A DNA stretch of 37,383 nucleotides from assembly GCA_015061725.1 (NCBI GenBank), contig SUVX01000033.1:1-37383 (forward strand), given 5' to 3'. Positions 1 to 8,136 of the stretch are shown here, piece by piece (positions within the stretch are counted from its first letter, which is position 1; the number at the start of each line of letters is the position of its first letter). The position numbers were made by a program, and so were the translations under genes. This DNA is from Lentisphaerota bacterium (lineage in GTDB: Bacteria; Verrucomicrobiota; Lentisphaeria; Victivallales; Victivallaceae). The notes under the pieces were generated by a model. It was not told where the DNA came from, made no database searches, and worked only from the letters and a program-made list of their open reading frames with translations.

Positions 1-20
1 ATACCCCGCTTTTCTTTGAA

Positions 21-107
21 AGTGAAAGGGGGTTTGGGGGAAAGCGAAAACCTTCTTTTCTCGTGAAAAGAAAGTTTTCGCTGTCCCCCAATCTCTCCCC
101 CTTTACT
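21..107 (+). repeat. Long imperfect inverted repeat over the prepilin start codon
   Basis: The two arms at about 21-60 and 65-107 are near reverse complements. An inner arm of 53-60 pairs with 65-72, then 43-50 pairs with 75-82, 34-41 with 84-91, and 25-32 with 97-104, interrupted only by small mismatches and a short bulge. The loop is the four bases 61-64, so the GTG initiation codon at 63-65 straddles loop and stem. As RNA this would be a roughly 40-bp hairpin covering the start region and the first 14 or so codons, including the KRKFSLSPNLS segment just ahead of the prepilin helix. It could be a palindromic mobile repeat that became part of the coding region, or a translational control hairpin. 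There is no T-run, so it does not look like a terminator. Confidence 0.8.
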
Positions 108-749
108 CTCATAGAACTGCTGGTTGTTATCGCTATCATAGCGATTTTGGCAGCGATGCTGATGCCGGCGCTGCAGAAGGCGAGAGAACGCGGACGCTCT
201 GCATACTGTGTGAGCAGTGTCAAACAGCTCTGTATGACGATGTCTGCTTATACCGATGACCATAACGGTTTTTATCCCAATTTGAATTACAGCTGGCATC
301 TTTTCCTGATTCCCAAATACATTCCGGCAGATACGGTGGCAAAATATTATCAAACCAATCCGCTTCTTCTCTGTCCGTCTGATACGAATCCGAATACAGT
401 AGCAAGCGGCTTGTTCAAAGACATGCAGACTTCTTACGGTTATAATTATTCAGGTTTGGCAAAATTCAAAGTGACTCAGGTCAAATATCCGTCAACATTG
501 TTCCTTGCCGGAGATGCCGAAGGTGGAACGGCTGCCATCCAGATCAACACCGGAATCAATATTCTGCCAAGTTATTCTGACACTGCAATTTCCTCTTATC
601 CGCTCGGGAAATTTCACAACGGCAATGCCTACTCCAATGTCGGTCATGTGGATGGTTCTGTCAAAAATTACCTGTATTCAGCTGTACATTTCTACTCTGG
701 CGATTTCAACAGAGCACGTTGGGAAATTGTGCAGAACAGAGTCCTTTAA
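63..749 (+). CDS. Prepilin-like protein with N-terminal cleavage/methylation domain
   Basis: A 228-aa protein with the class III signal FTLIELLVVIAIIAILAA at about residues 15-34. The glutamate at +5 after the expected prepilin peptidase site and the following hydrophobic helix are clear. The C-terminal part has a GHVDGS stretch preceded by FHNGN, resembling the H-x9-DG tail of DUF1559-type pseudopilins common in Lentisphaerae and Planctomycetes, though the H-to-DG spacing is 11 here. Such proteins sit in the inner membrane and are processed by prepilin peptidase; most are orphan copies of unknown cargo. The start shown is GTG at 63. The frame stays open upstream to the window edge, so an earlier start outside the window is possible. 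The GTG lies in the loop of a long hairpin (21-107). No pilus or secretion ATPase gene is adjacent. The family is clear; the role is not. Confidence 0.85.
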   Translation: MKRKFSLSPNLSPFTLIELLVVIAIIAILAAMLMPALQKARERGRSAYCVSSVKQLCMTMSAYTDDHNGFYPNLNYSWHLFLIPKYIPADTVAKYYQTNPLLLCPSDTNPNTVASGLFKDMQTSYGYNYSGLAKFKVTQVKYPSTLFLAGDAEGGTAAIQINTGINILPSYSDTAISSYPLGKFHNGNAYSNVGHVDGSVKNYLYSAVHFYSGDFNRARWEIVQNRVL

Positions 750-813
750 AAAAACAGAAAAATTTTTCATCGGCAGGAATAAAAATCTGAAAAGTGAATG
801 ATTGGATCAGTAA

Positions 814-3800
814 ATGAAAAAAATCTTGTTTTTTGCTGCTTTGTTTTGTTGTCCGGTACTGCTTTTGTACGGAGTGGACAGTACGATCACCTTGAACGGT
901 AATGAATGGAAAATATTTAAATATGTCAACGGCGGTACTGTGACTGCCGGTACAGATGGTTCGGTTGCTGTCAAAACAAAAACTGACGGCAGAGGACTCC
1001 ATTACTATTTTGATAAAAACATTCCGGTCAGAGAGGGCATGACAGTTCAGATGAGCTTTGATTACAAGGGTTCTTTTTACGGCAAAAAGCCGGCAAACCT
1101 GGGAGCCGCTTTTTATCTGTTCAATGCGTCCGGCAAGTATATGAATAAAGCACACAATGTTTGCAATATACGTTTGCGGGCAGGAGATCACGAGTGGCAC
1201 ACTGTATCAAAAACGGTTGAGCTCAATGCCGGTACACTTTCCGGAGAAGCAAAGGGACTCAAGTTTTTCATTCATACGGGAATTGCTGCTGAAGTCACGA
1301 TCCGTAATCTCAAGGTCACTTTCAAGCGGCGTGATCCTGCTTCTGAAAACCGTCAGCGTTTTCCGCTTGCCAAGTCATTTCTGCCGGAAGCGACAACTTT
1401 TCCTCTGGGTAAATACTGGAAAAACCGCCGGATCGGTAAAAAAGATTTCTATGTAGCTGAACTTGGTTTCTATACCCGGCTTTCGGAGTCTGATGAAAAG
1501 GCATACTGGCAGACCGGGCTTTTCCCCGGCATGATCCCCGGTTACTGGCGTTTGAATGAATTTGCTCCCGGACGGAAACTTGCTCCGTGGCAGCAGAAAC
1601 TGCGGGATATGTTTCTGCAGAATGAGTATCCCGTATGCAGCATGAATTATCAGCGTATGCAAGGCAATCCGCCGCCGGATGAAAAGGCGGTCAAGGCTGT
1701 TGAACACCTCTGGATCGGTGACGGACAGCCGGAAGAACCGATATACCGCATCGAACCGGTGATACACTATCTGCGTACCGGTAAAAAGTGGCAGGGGTCG
1801 TCCATGTATCTGTGGAAAGATGCTGAAGCAGTCAAATATTTCAGCAATGTTCTCAAACCGCTTCTGGATAAAGAACTTCCCGGCTGCGGAGAAGAAAATT
1901 ACCAATGGACCCGGGCAAAAGAACAGCGTTTGCGGGAGATCTACTGTTTGAGTTATCTTGATGTAAATCAGCGGCCGTTTATTTACACCATGTACCTGGC
2001 TCCGTATACCATTGCTTCCGCTCGCAAAGATCTGGTCAGTGTGTCGGCGAAAGCCGGTGATCCTGCCGCCTATGCGGTTTTGCGCGGGGTTGCCCGTCAA
2101 AGCGGTGGCAATAAGTTTATTCATTCCTGGCGCGGGCATGAACCGCTTGAACGTTACAGCAACCGTGCCGGCCGCTGGAACAACCGTCCTGAACGCCGCG
2201 GCTGGGGACTGCCGGAACCTCATGCAAATTATTATGTGTTCCGTCCTTATCTTGGCGGGGCAAATTATTATGTCAACGAAACATTTCCCTCCGTCTGTGT
2301 CAGCGACAGCGACAACAATAAGGTTTATCATTTGAGCAAAGTCGGCAGATTGGTGAAAAAACTTCTCCAGTTCAGCGAAGACTACCCTGAACGCGGCACA
2401 CTCTACACCCCGGCGGCATTCATAAAAGGTTATGACCGGTATTCCAAATATTTCTTTGTTTCTCAGGACCGGGCAGACTGGATGGATATCGGCATTGAAA
2501 ATCTCCTGCTGCCGGAACATCGTCACGTCCGCGGCAGCGGCAGATACAGCATGATCGCTCCCTTCGGCGAAAATATGGATATTCTGCGTCCCAACCCGAC
2601 CGGCAAGCTGGACCCTGGCATTTTTGACGGCTACAAACTGCTCATTGCCGGCGGCGGAGTTACTTACACAAAAGAGTATAAAGATATTCTGAAAAAATAT
2701 GTTTCAGACGGAGGTTCTCTGCTCATCAATGCCGAAGATGCCAAAGATAATTTCACCGCGGACTTTCTCGGTGTGCATATCAAGGGAAAATTCAGCGCCG
2801 ATCAGATCAGAAACAATATTTCCGGTAAAATCTTTGCAGAAAAGCGTTTCACCTGCCGTCAGCTTGTCCCTGCCGGAGCCAAAGTCATTTATTCTGCCAA
2901 CGGAAAACCGGCGGTAACTCTTTTCAAATACGGCAAGGGTCATGTTATGGTCACGGCACCGGTCTATCTGGTTACGGATGCAAGCAGTGCATTCCCCCGG
3001 GAGGCGTTCAAGAACCGTCCGGCATTGCTGAATTTTGCGACGGAACTTTTTGAAAATCTGTTTGATTCAGTTGCGCCATTCACGGTGAAAGTGCCTGCTG
3101 AAAGCAAAGAGGATTTTTCATGGGTGACTTTCCGTAAAGGAGACAACTGGACTGTTGCGGTTTTCAACTACTCCATCCGGCGCGAGGAAATAGCCGTAGA
3201 TACCTACGGCACCGGCGGTGCGGCGGTAACTTATCCTTATAAAAAGATCCCGTTTGAGATCATCCCCAAAGTGCCGGTCAGTGACGTAGCGGAACTTTTC
3301 GGTTCCCGTGATGTCAGGTGCATCTACCCCAACGGTAAACTTGTTGTCAGCGAATCCATGCACGGCGGCGAATTGCGGCTCTATGAATTCAGTAATAAAA
3401 AGGTTGAACTGCCAACCGTCACCCGCTATGTCAATTATGCGTTGAACCGTCCGGTGAAAGCAACTTCAGCTTATTCAGGATATGTACCGGAACTGGCAGT
3501 GGACGGCCATTGCGACAATGAATTTTACTGGCAGTCAGCTCCGGACAAAAAGGCTTTCCATCTGCCGGAAATGCTGACTGTTGATTTGCAGCAGGAGCGG
3601 CAGATGAACCGGATCTTTATAAAATTCCGGACTGCCGGATTCCGTGAACAGGGCATGGAACCGGTTTATATGCAGTACCTTGTCCAATATTCCGCAGACG
3701 GCAAAGAATGGCACACCGCACTGGATGAAAGTGCCAACTGTCAAACGGTAACAGCTGATGGTGATGAATTTACAGTGCCGCAATTCAAGGGCAGATATGT

Positions 3801-4392
3801 CCGTTTGAAAATTCTGCACAACTCCGGTTTCTATGGTGCTTCTGTCGTTGAATTTGCCGTTATGGGGAAAGATACCCGAAAGGTCAAACTTCAGCGTAAA
3901 AGCATCGTCCCCCCCTGGGTCGTCAAGTTTCCGCCGGAAATCGAAAATGCAAAAAAGATCACTTATCTGACAAAACTCAAGCCTCTTTCTGTCAAACCCG
4001 GCTGGATGCCCATCAATAAAAAATGGGAACAGTTGAACGGTACCATCAAACTTTATACTTCTCCGGCCAGTTCAGCAGGGGCGGTTTTCAACGACAGTCT
4101 CTATGGCGAAAGCGTCTTTGAAGCAGAATATGCCATTCCTGCCAATGCTGAATATTTTGCAGCGGTATGCGGTTTCGGCAATCGCGACCGCCGCGCTTCT
4201 GTTGAATTTAAAGTCTATGTTGACGGCGTTCTCAAGTATGACAGCGGCATCTACCGGACCGGCAAAGCATTGCTGCCGGTTGCGGTCGATATTTCCGGCG
4301 GGAAAAAGTTGAAACTGGTCACAACTGACGGCAAAGACAACATCATTGGCGACTATGCCTGGTGGGGAGCTGCCCGTTTCATATTAAAGTAG
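814..4392 (+). CDS. Large secreted multidomain carbohydrate-active protein (F5/8C and NPCBM modules)
   Basis: A 1192-aa protein with a signal peptide (MKKILFFAALFCCPVLLLYG). After it comes a beta-rich module (residues about 25-170) resembling a carbohydrate-binding domain. A long central region (about 190-590) matches no family I can name. A flavodoxin-like/GATase-like segment follows (about 605-725; GYKLLIAGGGVTYTKEY, then DGGSLLINAED) of the type found after the catalytic barrel of several glycoside hydrolases. Next is an F5/8 type C (discoidin) module (about 871-1020; NYALNRPVKATSAYSG, and FKGRYVRLKIL) and a C-terminal NPCBM domain (about 1050-1192; ending DYAWWGAARFIL). The architecture indicates a glycan-degrading enzyme acting outside the cytoplasm, but no catalytic pair could be assigned. 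It lies 64 bp after the prepilin gene and 28 bp before the GH63-like gene, so it likely heads the cluster. Confidence 0.75.
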   Translation: MKKILFFAALFCCPVLLLYGVDSTITLNGNEWKIFKYVNGGTVTAGTDGSVAVKTKTDGRGLHYYFDKNIPVREGMTVQMSFDYKGSFYGKKPANLGAAFYLFNASGKYMNKAHNVCNIRLRAGDHEWHTVSKTVELNAGTLSGEAKGLKFFIHTGIAAEVTIRNLKVTFKRRDPASENRQRFPLAKSFLPEATTFPLGKYWKNRRIGKKDFYVAELGFYTRLSESDEKAYWQTGLFPGMIPGYWRLNEFAPGRKLAPWQQKLRDMFLQNEYPVCSMNYQRMQGNPPPDEKAVKAVEHLWIGDGQPEEPIYRIEPVIHYLRTGKKWQGSSMYLWKDAEAVKYFSNVLKPLLDKELPGCGEENYQWTRAKEQRLREIYCLSYLDVNQRPFIYTMYLAPYTIASARKDLVSVSAKAGDPAAYAVLRGVARQSGGNKFIHSWRGHEPLERYSNRAGRWNNRPERRGWGLPEPHANYYVFRPYLGGANYYVNETFPSVCVSDSDNNKVYHLSKVGRLVKKLLQFSEDYPERGTLYTPAAFIKGYDRYSKYFFVSQDRADWMDIGIENLLLPEHRHVRGSGRYSMIAPFGENMDILRPNPTGKLDPGIFDGYKLLIAGGGVTYTKEYKDILKKYVSDGGSLLINAEDAKDNFTADFLGVHIKGKFSADQIRNNISGKIFAEKRFTCRQLVPAGAKVIYSANGKPAVTLFKYGKGHVMVTAPVYLVTDASSAFPREAFKNRPALLNFATELFENLFDSVAPFTVKVPAESKEDFSWVTFRKGDNWTVAVFNYSIRREEIAVDTYGTGGAAVTYPYKKIPFEIIPKVPVSDVAELFGSRDVRCIYPNGKLVVSESMHGGELRLYEFSNKKVELPTVTRYVNYALNRPVKATSAYSGYVPELAVDGHCDNEFYWQSAPDKKAFHLPEMLTVDLQQERQMNRIFIKFRTAGFREQGMEPVYMQYLVQYSADGKEWHTALDESANCQTVTADGDEFTVPQFKGRYVRLKILHNSGFYGASVVEFAVMGKDTRKVKLQRKSIVPPWVVKFPPEIENAKKITYLTKLKPLSVKPGWMPINKKWEQLNGTIKLYTSPASSAGAVFNDSLYGESVFEAEYAIPANAEYFAAVCGFGNRDRRASVEFKVYVDGVLKYDSGIYRTGKALLPVAVDISGGKKLKLVTTDGKDNIIGDYAWWGAARFILK

Positions 4393-4420
4393 TTATATTT
4401 GCTGTAAAAGAGGTTTTGAT

Positions 4421-5674
4421 ATGATTGCAAAGTTCAAAGACAATACCTATATTTCCAAACCGGGGGTACCGGCTGCCGGAAATATAATCATCCGCGAAAC
4501 ATCTCCGGAAAAGTGCCAGAAAATCGTCAATGATTTCATTGAAAAAAACTGGCGCACCATTTCCAGAGAACCTCTGAATCAGTTGAAATATCCTTATCTT
4601 GTTCCCGGAGCCACCTATAACGATTTGTGGGATTGGGATGCCTGGTTTACTTCGTGTGCTTTGCCTGATGAAGCACTGCCGTACATGCACGGCAGTGCCG
4701 AAAATCTCATTGCTTCACCGCTTCGGGATGGACGGCCTTCAAAAAAGGCTTCTGAAAGCGGTGAATATGATTACTATCTGCATCCGTATCCATTGCGGGC
4801 GCAGTTTGCGGTATCAGTTTCCCGCCGTAATGATTGCTGGGAATGGCTCGAACCCTACTGGGAAACTTTGCAAACCATCATGGCGTGGTACGAAACTGCG
4901 GCGTGTGACAGCGATGGATTTTTCCGCTGGCTGACCTTGAGCGGTATTGACAACGATCCTGCCGTTTACGGGAGAACTTACGGAACAATTGCCGGAGTCG
5001 ATCTCGCCTGTTTTCATTACCGCGAATACACCGCAATGGGCATAATCGCCCGCAAGCTCGGAAAAGTGGATGAATATTCAGCCAAAGCCGAAGCTCTGAA
5101 AACTTTTATCCAACAGCGTTATTACGATGAAAAAGATAAATTTTTCTATGCCGTCGACCGTAATATTGATTACAAAGTTCCGGGGCGGCAGCTCATAACC
5201 TGGGATGTCAGATTGAAGTTTAAAAATTGGACAGGTCTTTATCCATTGTGGACAAAATGCGCCACTCCGGAGCAGGCGGCAGCGTTGAGAGATAAAGTGA
5301 TGGACGAAAACGAATTTCTTTCGCCCGCCGGTGTGCGTTCCCACAGCAAAGATGACCGTGAAATTTACAACAACGCCATTTCCGGGGGACCTTCCAACTG
5401 GCAGGGACCTGTCTGGGGACTTTCCACCGCTCTGGTTGTTTACGGCTTGATGAATTACGGTTTTTCCGATGAAGCCCGTGAAGTCGCTTCCCGGATGCTG
5501 CGTACCTTCGCTGCCGATATAACTCAAAACGGCACCCTGCATGAATATTACCACGGAGATAACGGACAACCGCTGATAAAACCGGGATTCCTCAACTGGA
5601 ACTCTCTGTTTTACAATATTCTCAACAACGTCGCTGACGGGGTGAATCCGTTCACTTTTGATGATTTGCAATAA
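4421..5674 (+). CDS. GH63/GH37-like (alpha/alpha)6-barrel glycosidase
   Basis: A 417-aa protein without a signal peptide, so likely cytoplasmic. The motifs fit the trehalase/glucosidase I/mannosylglycerate hydrolase clan (GH37, GH63, clan GH-G): NDLWDWDAWFTSCAL near residue 66, NWQGPVWGLS near residue 326, and LHEYYHGDNG near residue 376, followed by PGFLNWNSLFYN. The acidic residues in these blocks are the expected general acid/base positions. The length matches a catalytic domain alone. A ribosome site AGAGGT precedes the ATG by about 7 bases. The gap to the upstream secreted protein is 28 bp, consistent with one operon in which imported oligosaccharides are hydrolysed in the cytoplasm. The substrate (alpha-glucoside or alpha-mannoside) cannot be told from the sequence. 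Confidence 0.82.
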   Translation: MIAKFKDNTYISKPGVPAAGNIIIRETSPEKCQKIVNDFIEKNWRTISREPLNQLKYPYLVPGATYNDLWDWDAWFTSCALPDEALPYMHGSAENLIASPLRDGRPSKKASESGEYDYYLHPYPLRAQFAVSVSRRNDCWEWLEPYWETLQTIMAWYETAACDSDGFFRWLTLSGIDNDPAVYGRTYGTIAGVDLACFHYREYTAMGIIARKLGKVDEYSAKAEALKTFIQQRYYDEKDKFFYAVDRNIDYKVPGRQLITWDVRLKFKNWTGLYPLWTKCATPEQAAALRDKVMDENEFLSPAGVRSHSKDDREIYNNAISGGPSNWQGPVWGLSTALVVYGLMNYGFSDEAREVASRMLRTFAADITQNGTLHEYYHGDNGQPLIKPGFLNWNSLFYNILNNVADGVNPFTFDDLQ

Positions 5675-5706
5675 TTTCAAGTAAGTAAGTAAAATATAAA
5701 TATAAG

Positions 5707-5738
5707 AAAACAGTTTTTTATTATTGTTTTACTGTTTT
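5707..5738 (+). terminator. Weak hairpin between the GH63-like and SGNH genes
   Basis: The bases AAAACAGT at 5707-5714 pair with ACTGTTTT at 5731-5738, an 8-bp AT-rich stem with a 16-base loop, followed by GTTTAT. It could act as an attenuator or mRNA-stabilising hairpin inside the operon. The stem is weak and there is no proper U-tract, so a terminator function is uncertain. The preceding bases carry a short AAGT repeat (5679-5691). Confidence 0.3.
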
Positions 5739-5777
5739 GTTTATCAGGAGAGTTTTTTAGCAGAGGAAAATGTGAAT

Positions 5778-6383
5778 ATGAGAAAAAAATTTTTTGTTAT
5801 AGGTGACAGTATTTCATGGTATTACGGTCAATATCTCAGCAAAATGCTGGCTCCATTTGCCGATTACGACCGCAAGGGCGGTTCAAAAAAGATGACCGAA
5901 CTTGCTGATATGACCGACGGGGTCAACGGCGGACATTCCGGCATGGTGCTGATATATGTCAAAGGAGTTCTCAACGAAACTTTTTTCAAAAACTCCGATT
6001 ATCTTGTCCTCAACTGCGGCATTCACGATACCAAAATAATGCCCGAAACCGGAAAAATTCAGATCGATCTCGAAACTTACCGGAAAAATCTGGAGTCGAT
6101 CATCTCTATTGCTCCGATGCCGATCATTTGGGTCACGACAACTCCCTTCAATCTTCCCTGCGGGGATTTCGCCGGAAGACAGCAGAATATTGATCTTTAC
6201 AATAAAGCGGCTCTGGAAATCATGGCAAAACATAAAATACCGGTGATCGATCTTGATAACTTCACCCGTACACTCGGAACGGATATTTATCTCAACGGCA
6301 CAGACCCCTGCCACTTCAACAATGCAGCCCAGGCTTTACAGGCGGCATTCATCTGCGGGCAACTGCTCTCTTTTATCAGGTGA
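5778..6383 (+). CDS. SGNH/GDSL-family hydrolase
   Basis: A 201-aa protein, counting from the ATG at 5778. A longer reading to 5724 is possible, but AGAGGA at 5762-5767 sits 10 bases before 5778 (4 before an in-frame GTG at 5772), and the first 18 residues of the long form look non-coding. Block I is FFVIGDSISWYYG with the nucleophilic serine in GDS. The oxyanion block reads LNCGIHDTK, and the catalytic D-x-x-H is in DPCHFNNAA near the C-terminus. No signal peptide is visible, so a cytoplasmic esterase or deacetylase acting on sugar acetates is likely. Its place between a glycosidase and an oxidoreductase-like gene supports a role in trimming acyl groups from imported glycans. Family assignment is firm; substrate is inferred. 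Confidence 0.85.
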   Translation: MRKKFFVIGDSISWYYGQYLSKMLAPFADYDRKGGSKKMTELADMTDGVNGGHSGMVLIYVKGVLNETFFKNSDYLVLNCGIHDTKIMPETGKIQIDLETYRKNLESIISIAPMPIIWVTTTPFNLPCGDFAGRQQNIDLYNKAALEIMAKHKIPVIDLDNFTRTLGTDIYLNGTDPCHFNNAAQALQAAFICGQLLSFIR

Positions 6384-6446
6384 TTCAGGAAAAACAACTG
6401 CATAACTTTGAATATCAATATATTGAAGTCTTAAGGAGGTGTCACC

Positions 6447-7997
6447 ATGGGTGTCGTTTTTAATACAGACAAACGTATCAAAATGGGCGTTTGGGGACTC
6501 GGACGGGGAAAACGCATTGTTGATGAGGCAAAAATACTGAATATTGATGTTGTTGCCGGCTGTGACATCAATCCGCACATGCGCGAAAATTTCATGCGTG
6601 ATATACCGGGAGCTTTTGTGACCGGTGATGAAAATGAATTTCTGGCGCAGGATTTTGATGTTGTTCTGATTGCAACTTTTATCTTTGATCACGCCAGGCA
6701 TACGATAAAAGCTCTTGAAGCAGGCAAGCATGTTTTGTGCGAAGTGACTCCCTTTATCACCCCCGCCGAAGGCGTACAGGTGGTTGAAGCTGTGGAAAAA
6801 AGCGGAAAAATTTACAATCTGATGGAAAATTATCCTTTTTCCAAAGCCAATTTGTATCTGACCAAGCGTTGGCAGGAGGGATTTTTCGGGGAATTGATGT
6901 ACGGCGAGTTTGAATACGCACACGAGGTACGGACCCTGTCATACGCTTATAATGTTGACGGCGGCGTACCGGTCGAACCGGGATATACCGTCCACAGCTG
7001 GCGTCCGGTGTTGGATTCTCACTACTACAACAGCCATTCATTCGGCGCCATAATGAAAGTGACCGGCTGCCGTCCGGCGAGTGTTTCCGCCGTATCATGC
7101 GGCGTGACGCTGCCCGGACATATCGAAGATGAAAATATCAGAAACCGCGGTACGCTGTGTCCTTCCATAATCAAGATGACCAATGGAGCATTGGTCAAAA
7201 ATCTGGTAGGGGCCTCCACCGGTGATTATCATTTCTGCGGACGCTTGTGGGGAACAAAAGCCAGCGCGGAAGTTCGGAAAAATGATTTGACCATCCGTAT
7301 CGGAGCCTGCGGTGCCGGAGAACCGCTTAAAATCAAACCGGAGTGGCCCGCTTACGGGGAACATGCCGAAAAAACCGACCACGGCGGAGCCGATTTCTGG
7401 GAGTTATATTACTTTGCCCGTCAGTATTTTACAGGTGAAACTGCGCCGTGGGATATTTATTCAGCGTGTGATGTTGCTCTGACCGGGATCATGGCGGCGC
7501 GCTCAACCGAAAACAACGGCGTATTTATGGATGTGCCCGATTTCAGGGATAAAGCTCTCCGCGAAAAATACCGCAATGATCACTGGAAAAGCAGGAATTT
7601 TGAGTTTGATACTGAGCGTATTTTTCCGGAAGGGCATGATAAAATCATCACAAGCAGATTTACCAAACTTATGACCGATCTTTATCCATTGTATCTGGAT
7701 CACGGAATTCCGGTTTGGAATATGGCGATGGACGGCATGAAACTCTATAATGATACTCTGGAGCCTTACGGCAAGCTCCGGATCATTGAACACGTTGAAC
7801 GTCTCGTGCATTGTCTGCCGCAGCTGGCGGAAGATTGTAAATTTGCCCGTCAACTGGCTGATATGTATCCGGATTGCGCTGCCGGAAAAACGCTTGAAAA
7901 AGTCCTTGCTTCTCTGGATTTGAAAAAGATAATGGATGTGGAAAATACCCTTGCTGAACTCAGGGAGTTTTTGGAAAACAGATATAAAATACGGTAA
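6447..7997 (+). CDS. Gfo/Idh/MocA-like oxidoreductase with altered EKP motif and C-terminal extension
   Basis: A 516-aa protein. The N-terminus is a Rossmann NAD(P)-binding fold (MGVWGLGRGKRIVDEAK; VVAGCDIN ends beta-2), followed by EAGKHVLCEVTPF near residue 98. The family normally has E-K-P here, and the lysine is a catalytic residue; this protein has V-T instead. The middle (about 125-370) resembles the alpha/beta substrate domain. About 140 further residues form a helix-rich C-terminal extension absent from typical 330-450 aa members. It has a strong ribosome site (AAGGAGGT at 6433-6440, 6 bases before ATG). Located 63 bp after the SGNH gene, it probably processes a released sugar, but loss of the lysine makes a standard dehydrogenase reaction doubtful. 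Confidence 0.82.
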   Translation: MGVVFNTDKRIKMGVWGLGRGKRIVDEAKILNIDVVAGCDINPHMRENFMRDIPGAFVTGDENEFLAQDFDVVLIATFIFDHARHTIKALEAGKHVLCEVTPFITPAEGVQVVEAVEKSGKIYNLMENYPFSKANLYLTKRWQEGFFGELMYGEFEYAHEVRTLSYAYNVDGGVPVEPGYTVHSWRPVLDSHYYNSHSFGAIMKVTGCRPASVSAVSCGVTLPGHIEDENIRNRGTLCPSIIKMTNGALVKNLVGASTGDYHFCGRLWGTKASAEVRKNDLTIRIGACGAGEPLKIKPEWPAYGEHAEKTDHGGADFWELYYFARQYFTGETAPWDIYSACDVALTGIMAARSTENNGVFMDVPDFRDKALREKYRNDHWKSRNFEFDTERIFPEGHDKIITSRFTKLMTDLYPLYLDHGIPVWNMAMDGMKLYNDTLEPYGKLRIIEHVERLVHCLPQLAEDCKFARQLADMYPDCAAGKTLEKVLASLDLKKIMDVENTLAELREFLENRYKIR

Positions 7998-8009
7998 TAT
8001 CCGGTATTT
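7986..8009 (+). terminator. Possible hairpin at the end of the plus-strand cluster
   Basis: AAATACGG at the stop codon of the Gfo/Idh-like gene pairs with CCGGTATTT just after it, with one bulged base and a 6-base AT loop, and is followed by a T-rich run. It resembles a weak intrinsic terminator overlapping the TAA. Stability is modest, so this is a low-confidence call. Confidence 0.35.
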
Positions 8010-8136
8010 TGCGTACATTTCAGATTGATAATCCCACATTCTTCAGGCGCAGCCGTAATAAAATGACCACCCAGGAATCGTGGCGTCAATCATCTGATTT
8101 CACCTGTATATTACCTCTGTGAGATAAGCTCACGAT

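Noticed and set aside
1375..2526. A 383-codon minus-strand frame inside the large secreted protein
   Set aside because: It is antisense to the modular plus-strand protein and shows no family pattern; long antisense frames are common here because of codon bias.
5883..6314. Antisense 143-codon frame in the SGNH hydrolase gene
   Set aside because: The plus strand carries clear GDS and D-x-x-H catalytic motifs, so the antisense frame is a shadow.
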